Shown here in pieces: positions 5,433 through 11,024 of a stretch of 11,024 nt of DNA (position 1 is its first letter; every line of letters begins with the position of its first letter). The translations under genes and the position numbers were made by a program. The stretch is from an uncultured Methylocystaceae bacterium (lineage in GTDB: Bacteria > Pseudomonadota > Alphaproteobacteria > Rhizobiales > Beijerinckiaceae). Location of the stretch: the NCBI GenBank assembly GCA_945956975.1, contig CAMFKC010000022.1, positions 1 through 11,024 on the forward strand, read 5' to 3'. The notes under the pieces were generated by a model, which saw only the letters and a program-made list of their open reading frames with translations, was not told where the DNA came from and did not search any database.

Positions 5433-6149
5433 GTGCCGCAATTGATCATAGCGCTGGGCATTCTGGTCGGCGGCTACTGGCTGCTGCGCCTGTTCGCGCG
5501 CACGCCGCCGGCGGTGCTGGCGCGCTGGATTCGCGGCGTCGGCGGCGTCTCGGTCATCGGCGCCGGCGTGCTGCTGCTTCTGCGCGGCGCCTTTCCGGCG
5601 GCAGGCGTTCTCACCGCGATCGGCGCGCTGATCCTGGGGCAGGGGCGCTTTCCCAGGGATTGGGGCTTTGGTCGCCAGAAAGGGCCGGGCGTCTCGCGCG
5701 TTCGCTCCGCGATGATCGAGATGGAACTGGACCATGCGACGGGCGCGATGTCTGGGGTCATTCTCGCTGGCCCGCAGGAGGGCCGTTCGCTCGATACGCT
5801 GGCGCGGCCGGCGTGCGAGGAACTCTACCGCCAATGCCTCGTCGACGATCCCGACGGCGCGCGGCTGCTAGAGGCTTATCTCGACCGCCGGTTTACCGGC
5901 TGGCGTCAGGCAGGAGAGGGCTATTCCGACGCGGGGGGCGGCGGCACGCGCACGCGGGCCCGCAGCGCCGCCATGTCCGAGGATGAAGCGTATGAGGTGC
6001 TCGGCCTTCGCAAGGGAGCCAGCCGCGAGGACATTTCGCGCGCGCACCGGACGCTGATGAAGAAACTGCACCCCGACCAAGGGGGGTCTACGGATCTGGC
6101 GGCCCGCGTCAACGAAGCCAAGGACGTCCTGCTGCGGCGTCATCTCTAA
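5433..6149 (+). CDS. Membrane-anchored J-domain protein, Pam18/Tim14-like
   Basis: This 238-residue protein is a type III J-protein. The N-terminus is hydrophobic, with segments at about residues 4-21, 38-51 and 55-70. A soluble middle region of unclear fold follows (about 85-165), then a Gly/Arg linker, then a C-terminal J domain (about 182-238). The J domain contains the essential HPD tripeptide (213-215) that stimulates Hsp70 ATPase. The sequence after it, GGSTDLAARVNEAKDVLL (217-234), strongly resembles the mitochondrial import-motor J-protein Pam18/Tim14, including a truncated end after helix III. By inference it recruits DnaK to the inner membrane. GTG at 5433 is the start, supported by GAGG at 5424-5427; the ATG two bases earlier is in another frame and closes at once. 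It lies 7 nt after the VWA-like gene and converges with the carboxypeptidase gene. Confidence 0.82.
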   Translation: MPQLIIALGILVGGYWLLRLFARTPPAVLARWIRGVGGVSVIGAGVLLLLRGAFPAAGVLTAIGALILGQGRFPRDWGFGRQKGPGVSRVRSAMIEMELDHATGAMSGVILAGPQEGRSLDTLARPACEELYRQCLVDDPDGARLLEAYLDRRFTGWRQAGEGYSDAGGGGTRTRARSAAMSEDEAYEVLGLRKGASREDISRAHRTLMKKLHPDQGGSTDLAARVNEAKDVLLRRHL

Positions 6150-6195
6150 GCTACTCCAAACACAACGCTACGCTTTCGCTCCGGGGCGCCGGCGC

Positions 6196-8007
6196 TCAGT
6201 TCTTCATCGCGAAGCAGGCCATGCCGGAGCGCTTGAGCTCCTTGCAGGCGCTTTCCGCCGCATTCTCCTGCAGACCGGCGAACCGCGCGCGATACAGCGT
6301 GCCGGAGCCCTTCTGCACCTTCTCCGTGAAAGGCTGGGCGCGCGCGATCGTGCGGCTGTGGTCCTTGGCGCGCGACAGCAGTTCCTTGGCCTTGGCGATA
6401 TCGTCGGTCGCGCCGATCTGGATGATCCAGCCGGTGCGGGCGACTGTCGCGGTGGTCTCGTCGTCCTCGTCCTTCTTCGGCTGAGCCTTGGCGACCTGCG
6501 TATGTCCGGCCTTTGCCGTTTCGCGGGTCGGCTCCTTGGCGGCGGCCTTGGCCGTATCCTTGGCCTCGCCGGCGCGGGCCGGCTGCGCGCCGGTCACCCA
6601 GCGCAGCGTGGAGGGCGTTGTCGAGGCCAACGCGAGCGCGCCGCGCGCGGTCGCGCCCTGGGCGGCGCCCGGGGTGGCGGCGGCGGCGCGCAGCTTGATC
6701 TTTTCGGCCGGGCGCTCCGCAGGCGTCTCGCTCGCGCGGGCTACCGCAGCCACATAGGCAGGGCGGGGACGCTCCGGCGCGACCGCGGCGGTGACGCGCG
6801 CGGGAATCGGCGCCGGGGGAACGCCGAGGAACAGGCCGCCGGCGTCTGCGCGCGCCGCCTGGGGGCGGGGCGCTTCGGCGCGGGCGAGTTCGACATTCGC
6901 GCGCACGGAATCAATCTGGGCGGGCGGCGTCAGGCGCAGCGGCTCTGCCGAGGCGACGCGAACGGTCTCGCGGACTGGCGTGGGCTCGGCCTTCTGGACC
7001 GGCTTGATTTCCTCGCGGGGGGCGGGCGCCGCCTCGTCTTCCTTCTCGACAGCGGCGATTGCGGTGCGGCCCACGGCGCCGTCGTCGATGTTGTTTTCGA
7101 GCAGCGCGGCCATGCGGTTGTCGCGGATGCGGGCGCTTGGGCCGCCCAGAACGACGCCGACGATGTGGTGGCCGTCGCGGCGCACCGAAGTCATCAGGTT
7201 GAAGCCGGCCTTGGCCGTGTAGCCGGTCTTGATGCCGTCCACGCCGTCGACGCGGCCGAGCAGGTGGTTGTGGTTGCGGATGCTGCGGCCGGCGAAATTG
7301 AAGACGCGCGTCGAGAAGTAGCGGTAATATTTCGGGAAACGCTCCTGGATCGCCTTGGCGAGCAGAGCCTGGTCATGCGCGGTCGTAACCTGTTCGTTGT
7401 TGGGCAGGCCCGAGGCGTTTGCATAATTCGTGCGCGACATGCCCAGCGCGCGGGCCTTGCGGGTCATCATCTCCGCGAAGCGGTCTTCGGAGCCGCCGAC
7501 GGCCTCGCCGATGGCGACCGCAATGTCGTTGGCGGATTTGGTGACGATCGACTTGATCGCGTCCTCGACTTCGATCTCGGACCCCGGCCGCAGGCCGAGC
7601 TTGGACGGCGCCTGTGCGGCGGCGTGGGCCGAGACCGGGATTTCTGTGTCGAGCTTGAAGCGGCCGGCCTCAAGCTGCTCGAAGAGCAGATAGAGCGTCA
7701 TCACCTTGGTCAGGGAGGCGGGATGGCGCTCGACATTCTCGTTGTGCGCATGCAGCACGCGGCCTGAATTGACGTCCATGACGAATTCGGCGGGAAGTTG
7801 CATGGCCGCGACGCGGCTGGCGCGCACATGCCGCTTGCGGACGTGCACGTAGCGCTTGACGTGCCACGTTGCATGGACGCGATGCTTGTAGTGGCGATGG
7901 CGCCCGCGGGCCTCGGCAGGTTCGGAGACCGCCACCATCGCCAGGACCATGGCCGCGCCTGCCGCCAGCAGGCCGAGACGCTTGGATACAACGCTACGCA
8001 ACCCCAT
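6196..8007 (-). CDS. D-alanyl-D-alanine carboxypeptidase (PBP, S11 family) with C-terminal SPOR domain
   Basis: This is a 603-residue secreted serine peptidase that trims the terminal D-Ala from peptidoglycan pentapeptides. Residues 1-33 form a signal peptide ending AEA. The mature N-terminus (34-63) is very rich in His and Arg/Lys. The S11 catalytic domain has SLTK (98-101, nucleophile S98), SAN (158-160) and KTG (260-262). The usual C-terminal domain of PBP5 is absent; instead a long Ala/Pro/Glu-rich disordered linker (about 320-520) leads to a SPOR domain (526-603), which binds denuded septal glycan. The enzyme is therefore probably periplasmic and concentrated at the division site. The ATG at 8007 is chosen because the signal peptide starts there and GGAG lies upstream; the frame stays open to 8106 without a signal-like sequence. 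It converges with the J-domain gene over 46 bp with no clear terminator. Confidence 0.88.
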   Translation of the reverse strand: MGLRSVVSKRLGLLAAGAAMVLAMVAVSEPAEARGRHRHYKHRVHATWHVKRYVHVRKRHVRASRVAAMQLPAEFVMDVNSGRVLHAHNENVERHPASLTKVMTLYLLFEQLEAGRFKLDTEIPVSAHAAAQAPSKLGLRPGSEIEVEDAIKSIVTKSANDIAVAIGEAVGGSEDRFAEMMTRKARALGMSRTNYANASGLPNNEQVTTAHDQALLAKAIQERFPKYYRYFSTRVFNFAGRSIRNHNHLLGRVDGVDGIKTGYTAKAGFNLMTSVRRDGHHIVGVVLGGPSARIRDNRMAALLENNIDDGAVGRTAIAAVEKEDEAAPAPREEIKPVQKAEPTPVRETVRVASAEPLRLTPPAQIDSVRANVELARAEAPRPQAARADAGGLFLGVPPAPIPARVTAAVAPERPRPAYVAAVARASETPAERPAEKIKLRAAAATPGAAQGATARGALALASTTPSTLRWVTGAQPARAGEAKDTAKAAAKEPTRETAKAGHTQVAKAQPKKDEDDETTATVARTGWIIQIGATDDIAKAKELLSRAKDHSRTIARAQPFTEKVQKGSGTLYRARFAGLQENAAESACKELKRSGMACFAMKN

Positions 8008-8098
8008 GCGACGCTCCGCTTCGCATCCTGTCGAAACCGCTCGCCGGCAAAGCTTCCGTTGCCGCGAAAACACAGTCTGGGACGCTAGGCGTTTTCGG

Positions 8099-8113
8099 TT
8101 ACCCACCAGTTAA
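8099..8113. promoter_or_regulatory. Near-match to a CtrA box upstream of the carboxypeptidase gene
   Basis: TTAC-N7-TTAA (8099-8113) differs by one base from the TTAA-N7-TTAA motif bound by the alphaproteobacterial cell-cycle regulator CtrA. It lies about 92 bp upstream of the carboxypeptidase start, in promoter distance. A one-off match to an AT-rich motif is weak evidence, although AT-rich words are scarce in this DNA. Confidence 0.25.
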
Positions 8114-8132
8114 ACGATGAAAAGTTTAGCGA

Positions 8133-8147
8133 TTTTGCGTCGCAAAA
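8133..8147. promoter_or_regulatory. Palindrome with TGC-N3-GCA core, candidate PhaR operator 1
   Basis: TTTTGCG-T-CGCAAAA is a perfect 7-bp inverted repeat around one base, and its core TGC-GTC-GCA (8136-8144) fits the TGC-N3-GCA form reported for the phasin repressor PhaR. It ends six bases upstream of the phasin -35. It also lies in the promoter region of the divergent carboxypeptidase gene. Confidence 0.5.
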
Positions 8148-8153
8148 AGATTC

Positions 8154-8182
8154 TTGACTTTTTTTGTGCGCTGCACCATAAG
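8154..8182 (+). promoter_or_regulatory. Phasin promoter with internal TGC-N3-GCA site (candidate PhaR operator 2)
   Basis: TTGACT (8154-8159) and CATAAG (8177-8182) are 17 bp apart, a good sigma-70-type promoter for the phasin gene. Between them lies TGC-GCT-GCA (8167-8175), so a repressor there would block polymerase. It starts 31 bp after the equivalent triplet of the upstream palindrome, close to three helical turns, which would put both sites on one face. Transcription would start near 8189, leaving a leader of about 68 nt. Confidence 0.6.
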
Positions 8183-8256
8183 CGTGGGCGTTGTTCGGGT
8201 TCCCCACCGGGTCCCCCGGCCGCCCCCGGATGCGGGCTTATTTCGAGGATCCTCCC

Positions 8257-8592
8257 ATGGCTTATGATTTCGAAGCTTTCCAGAAGTTCGGCAAAGAGCA
8301 GTTCGAAGCCGCTTCGGCCGCGATGACCGAAGTGACCAAGGGGCTTCAGGCGATCGCCACGGAAGCCACCGACTTCTCCAAGAAGTCGTTCGAAGACGGC
8401 TCGGCCTTCGTCGAGAAGCTCGTCGGCGTGAAGAAGATGGACGAAGCCATCACGCTGCAGACGGAATTCGCCAAGTCCTCCTACGAGGGCTTCGTCGCGC
8501 AGGCGACCAAGATGGGCGAGATGTACCAGGCCGTGGCCAAGGAAGCCTTCAAGCCGGTCGAGGGCGCGATCGCCAAGATGGCCGCGAAGTAA
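8257..8592 (+). CDS. Phasin family protein (Phasin_2 type)
   Basis: This 111-residue amphipathic, entirely helical protein is a phasin, a coat protein of intracellular polyhydroxyalkanoate granules that controls their number and surface. Typical motifs are FEAFQKFGKEQFEAA (5-19), KGLQAIATEATDFSKKSFEDG (28-48, positions given), and SSYEGFVAQATKMGEMY (74-90), followed by AKEAFKPVE (94-102). Length is normal for the small alphaproteobacterial phasins. The ATG at 8257 has GAGGA at 8245-8249; an in-frame ATG at 8191 is possible, but it would add 22 residues rich in Pro and Gly that do not resemble a phasin and would begin almost at the predicted transcription start. The gene stands alone with its own promoter and terminator. 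Presence of a phasin implies that the cell stores polyhydroxyalkanoate, although no synthase gene is in this window. Confidence 0.9.
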   Translation: MAYDFEAFQKFGKEQFEAASAAMTEVTKGLQAIATEATDFSKKSFEDGSAFVEKLVGVKKMDEAITLQTEFAKSSYEGFVAQATKMGEMYQAVAKEAFKPVEGAIAKMAAK

Positions 8593-8634
8593 ACCTACGC
8601 GACATTGAAATCGGCGGCTTCGGTCGCCATGTGG

Positions 8635-8667
8635 AAAGCCCGGCCTCGCGCCGGGCTTTTTGCTTTT
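8635..8667 (+). terminator. Rho-independent terminator of the phasin gene
   Basis: AAAGCCCGGC (8635-8644) pairs perfectly with GCCGGGCTTT (8650-8659) around a 5-nt loop, a 10-bp GC-rich stem, followed by T-rich sequence to 8667. It lies 42 bp past the phasin stop. This is the clearest terminator in the window and separates phasin from clpS. Confidence 0.9.
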
Positions 8668-8883
8668 CCGCGACCCTGTTCACGACAGCGCCTTGCGTTC
8701 GCCGCGATGGCGAAGAAAGATCGGGACGTATTGAATCGTCCGCCGGCGCATTGCCTCGCGTCGCCGGAACTGGCCGCGGAGAACAACTGGCCTATTTGCT
8801 GCATGGTGAAGGACCAAGCGAACGCGCCCGGGGAACCCGGCGCAATCCGCCAGGTTCTTCCGGAACAGGGCTGACGGAGACAG
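8668..8883 (+). other. clpS upstream region and leader with a GC-rich hairpin
   Basis: These 216 bp between the phasin terminator and clpS contain no recognised gene. A hairpin can form at 8824-8843 (GCGCC-c-GGG, loop GAA, CCC-GGCGC; eight pairs with a bulged C), about 40 nt before the clpS start. I see no convincing promoter; TTGCGT (8693-8698) with a poor -10 seventeen bases on is the best pair. A 55-codon open frame from 8707 has no recognisable content. Confidence 0.3.
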
Positions 8884-9240
8884 ATGAGCGCAGGCGTAAT
8901 CCGGGCAACATCCCCGACTCGTCGCAACGGCGATGGACCGCCTGGATCGGGCACGCAGGTCATCACGCGTCCGAAGACTCAGACGCGCAAGCCTTCGATG
9001 TACCGTGTTTTGCTTTTGAACGACGACTACACGCCGATGGAGTTCGTTGTGACGGTTCTGGTGAAGTATTTCGCGAAGAGCCGCGAGGACGCCTGGCGGA
9101 TCATGATGCACGTGCATCAGCAGGGCGTCGGCGAATGTGGGGTCTACACCTACGAGGTCGCCGAAACGAAAGTCACGCAAGTGATGGACTACGCTCGCAA
9201 GCATCAGCATCCCCTGCAATGCATCATGGAAAAGAAGTGA
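8884..9240 (+). CDS. clpS: ATP-dependent Clp protease adaptor ClpS
   Basis: This 118-residue protein is ClpS, the adaptor that brings proteins with destabilising N-terminal residues (the bacterial N-end rule) to ClpAP. A flexible N-terminal extension (about 1-37) precedes the folded core. The core has NDDYTPMEF (46-54), whose Asn and Asp residues bind the substrate alpha-amino group, and MMHVHQQG (74-81), in which H78 corresponds to the conserved pocket His of E. coli ClpS. CGVYTYEVAETKV (85-97) and the ending PLQCIMEKK (110-118) are also typical. E. coli ClpS is 106 residues, so the tail here is slightly longer. GGAG at 8876-8879 supports the ATG. The close clpA gene, 8 nt downstream, marks this as the clpA-linked copy; many relatives have a second clpS elsewhere. 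Confidence 0.95.
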   Translation: MSAGVIRATSPTRRNGDGPPGSGTQVITRPKTQTRKPSMYRVLLLNDDYTPMEFVVTVLVKYFAKSREDAWRIMMHVHQQGVGECGVYTYEVAETKVTQVMDYARKHQHPLQCIMEKK

Positions 9241-9248
9241 GGTGAGGC

Positions 9249-11024
9249 ATGCCGTCTTTTTCGCGCAATCTCGAGCAGTCGCTTCACCGGGCGCTTCAGG
9301 CCGCCAACGAGCGGCGGCATGAATACGCCACTCTGGAGCACCTGCTGCTCAGCCTCATCGACGATCTCGATGCGGCGGCTGTCATGCGCGCGTGCTCGGT
9401 CGATCTGAACGCGCTGCGTAAGACCCTGCGCGAATATATCGACAGCGAGCTCGACAATCTCGTCACCGACGGTCGCGACGACGCCAAGCCGACGGCGGGC
9501 TTCCAGCGCGTGATCCAGCGCGCCGTCATCCATGTTCAGTCGTCCGGCCGCGAAGAGGTGACGGGCGCCAACGTGCTCGTCGCGATTTTCGCCGAGCGCG
9601 AGAGCCATGCCGCCTATTTCCTGCAAGAGCAGGACATGACCCGCTACGACGCGGTCAACTACATCAGCCACGGCATCGCCAAGCGGCCGGGCATGTCGGA
9701 CGCCAAGCCGGTGCGCGGCGCCGAGGAAGAGGGCGACAAGAACGAGGCGCGCGAACCGCGCGAGGCGAGCGGCGACGGCAAGAAAAAGGAGAGCGCGCTC
9801 GACGCGTATTGCGTCAACCTCAACAAGAAGGCGCGCGACGGCCGCATCGATCCGCTGATCGGCCGCGAGGCGGAAGTGCAGCGCACGATCCAGGTTCTCT
9901 GCCGCCGGCAGAAGAACAATCCGCTGCTCGTCGGCGATCCCGGCGTCGGCAAGACGGCGATCGCCGAGGGCCTTGCGCGCAAGATCGTGAAGGGCGAAGT
10001 GCCGGAGGTGCTTGCCAAGTCGACCGTGTTCTCGCTGGACATGGGCACGCTTCTCGCCGGCACGCGCTATCGCGGCGACTTCGAGGAACGGCTGAAGCAG
10101 GTGATGAAGGAGATCGAGGCGCACAAGGGCGCGATCCTGTTCATCGACGAGATCCATACCGTGATCGGCGCCGGCGCGACCTCAGGCGGCGCGATGGACG
10201 CGTCGAACCTGCTCAAGCCCGCGCTCGCGCAGGGCGTCCTGCGCTGCGTGGGTTCGACCACCTACAAGGAATACCGCCAGTATTTCGAGAAGGACCGCGC
10301 GCTGGTGCGGCGCTTCCAGAAGATCGACGTCAACGAGCCGTCTGTCGCCGACAGCGTGGAAATCATGAAGGGCCTCAAGCCCTATTTCGAGGAGTTCCAC
10401 AAGATCCGCTACACCAACGACGCCATCAAGGCGGCGGTGGAACTGTCGGCGCGCTACATCCACGACCGCAAGCTGCCGGACAAGGCGATCGACGTGATCG
10501 ACGAGACCGGCGCGAGCCTGATGCTGCTGCCCGAGGCCAAGCGCAAGAAGGTCATCGGCATCAAGGAAATCGAGGCGACGATCGCGACGATGGCGCGCAT
10601 TCCGCCCAAGACAGTGTCCAAGGACGACGCCGAGGTGCTCGCGCATCTCGACGAGACCCTGAAGCGCGTCGTCTACGGACAGGATGCGGCGATCTCCGCA
10701 CTGTCGTCGGCGATCAAGCTGGCGCGCGCCGGCCTGCGCGACGGGGAGAAGCCGATCGGCTCCTACCTGTTCTCGGGTCCGACTGGCGTCGGCAAGACGG
10801 AAGTCGCCAAGCAATTGTCGGTCGCGCTCGGCGTCGAACTGATCCGTTTCGACATGTCGGAATACATGGAGCGGCACACGGTCAGCCGCCTCATCGGCGC
10901 GCCTCCCGGCTACGTCGGCTTCGACCAGGGCGGCCTTTTGACCGACGGTGTCGACCAGCATCCGCACTGCGTGCTGCTGCTCGACGAAATCGAGAAGGCG
11001 CATCCCGATCTGTACAACATCCTG
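9249..11024 (+). CDS. clpA: ATP-dependent Clp protease ATP-binding subunit ClpA (3' end outside window)
   Basis: The frame from ATG 9249 is open to the right edge, 592 codons of an expected 750-850. ClpA is the AAA+ hexameric unfoldase that feeds substrates into ClpP. The N-domain (about 1-145) binds ClpS. An acidic, charged linker follows (about 150-185). The first AAA module has Walker A GDPGVGKT (229-236) and Walker B ILFIDEIHT near residue 300. The second module has Walker A GPTGVGKT (510-517) and Walker B VLLLDEIEKAHPD close to the window end. Absence of the long coiled-coil middle domain separates it from ClpB. The ClpP-docking loop lies beyond the window and cannot be checked. The gap from clpS is 8 nt with a GTGAGG-type ribosome binding site, so the pair is one operon. 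Confidence 0.95.
   Translation, partial: MPSFSRNLEQSLHRALQAANERRHEYATLEHLLLSLIDDLDAAAVMRACSVDLNALRKTLREYIDSELDNLVTDGRDDAKPTAGFQRVIQRAVIHVQSSGREEVTGANVLVAIFAERESHAAYFLQEQDMTRYDAVNYISHGIAKRPGMSDAKPVRGAEEEGDKNEAREPREASGDGKKKESALDAYCVNLNKKARDGRIDPLIGREAEVQRTIQVLCRRQKNNPLLVGDPGVGKTAIAEGLARKIVKGEVPEVLAKSTVFSLDMGTLLAGTRYRGDFEERLKQVMKEIEAHKGAILFIDEIHTVIGAGATSGGAMDASNLLKPALAQGVLRCVGSTTYKEYRQYFEKDRALVRRFQKIDVNEPSVADSVEIMKGLKPYFEEFHKIRYTNDAIKAAVELSARYIHDRKLPDKAIDVIDETGASLMLLPEAKRKKVIGIKEIEATIATMARIPPKTVSKDDAEVLAHLDETLKRVVYGQDAAISALSSAIKLARAGLRDGEKPIGSYLFSGPTGVGKTEVAKQLSVALGVELIRFDMSEYMERHTVSRLIGAPPGYVGFDQGGLLTDGVDQHPHCVLLLDEIEKAHPDLYNIL

Noticed and set aside
6358..7767. Long plus-strand open frame (469 codons)
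   Set aside because: It is antisense to the carboxypeptidase, whose catalytic motifs and SPOR domain are certain. The product is a low-complexity Gly/Arg/Ala string typical of antisense frames in GC-rich DNA.
6162..7999. 12-bp direct repeat ACAACGCTACGC at 6162-6173 and 7988-7999, at both ends of the carboxypeptidase gene
   Set aside because: The second copy encodes part of the signal peptide region, no mobile-element gene lies between, and one 12-mer repeat is not enough to claim insertion.
8245..8254. GAGGATCCTC palindrome over the phasin ribosome binding site
   Set aside because: It has no loop and cannot form a stable hairpin; it is more simply a Shine-Dalgarno next to a chance complement.
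8768..8792. AACTGGCC direct repeat (8768-8775 and 8785-8792) upstream of clpS
   Set aside because: It is only 8 bp, with a 17-bp offset that does not fit whole helical turns, and no promoter is recognisable beside it.
8605..8874. Small open frame between phasin and clpS
   Set aside because: It runs through the strong terminator at 8635-8667 and has no recognisable sequence; the shorter version from 8707 also lacks a good ribosome binding site.
9204..11003. Long minus-strand open frames over clpA
   Set aside because: They are antisense to clpA, whose two AAA modules are unmistakable.

Overview
The window is GC-rich, densely packed, and reads as chromosomal alphaproteobacterial DNA, most likely Hyphomicrobiales (Rhizobiales). 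I base this on gene content rather than a marker gene: DUF599 and DUF1489 proteins, a small Phasin_2 protein, a D,D-carboxypeptidase ending in a SPOR domain, a Pam18-like membrane J-protein, and the phasin-clpS-clpA order. I cannot name a genus. No tRNA, rRNA, CRISPR array, insertion sequence or prophage gene is visible.

Left part (1-3470). A DUF599 membrane protein runs off the left edge on the minus strand. It is divergent from a two-gene unit of a single-domain rhodanese and a glutathione S-transferase, 1 nt apart. The transferase converges with a class II aldolase-like protein so tightly that their stop codons abut. The aldolase-like protein carries an apparent signal peptide, which is unusual for its fold. 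It is divergent from a short-chain dehydrogenase. The 129-bp gap between those two holds three overlapping, mutually exclusive hairpins; one is a good intrinsic terminator on the minus strand, so an attenuator is possible.

Middle part (3471-6149). A compact Phd/VapB-PIN toxin-antitoxin module has a readable promoter with a perfect 9-bp inverted repeat over the -10 region. It is followed by a DUF1489 gene, a VWA-like protein, and a membrane-anchored J-domain protein 7 nt downstream. This last pair is the least described combination in the window.

Right part (6196-11024). A secreted penicillin-binding-protein-type D,D-carboxypeptidase with a His/Arg-rich mature N-terminus, a long Ala/Pro linker and a C-terminal SPOR domain lies on the minus strand. 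A 249-bp divergent region separates it from the phasin gene. That region holds a strong-looking promoter with two TGC-N3-GCA sites about three helical turns apart, a plausible operator pair for the polyhydroxyalkanoate regulator PhaR. The phasin gene ends in a clear terminator. It is followed by clpS and clpA, the N-end-rule adaptor and the unfoldase of ClpAP; clpA is cut by the right edge after 592 codons.

Most of the window is ordinary core genome. The second-look items are mainly regulatory DNA (phasin operators, aldolase/SDR hairpins, toxin-antitoxin operator) and a few uncharacterised protein combinations. I found no wholly new system.
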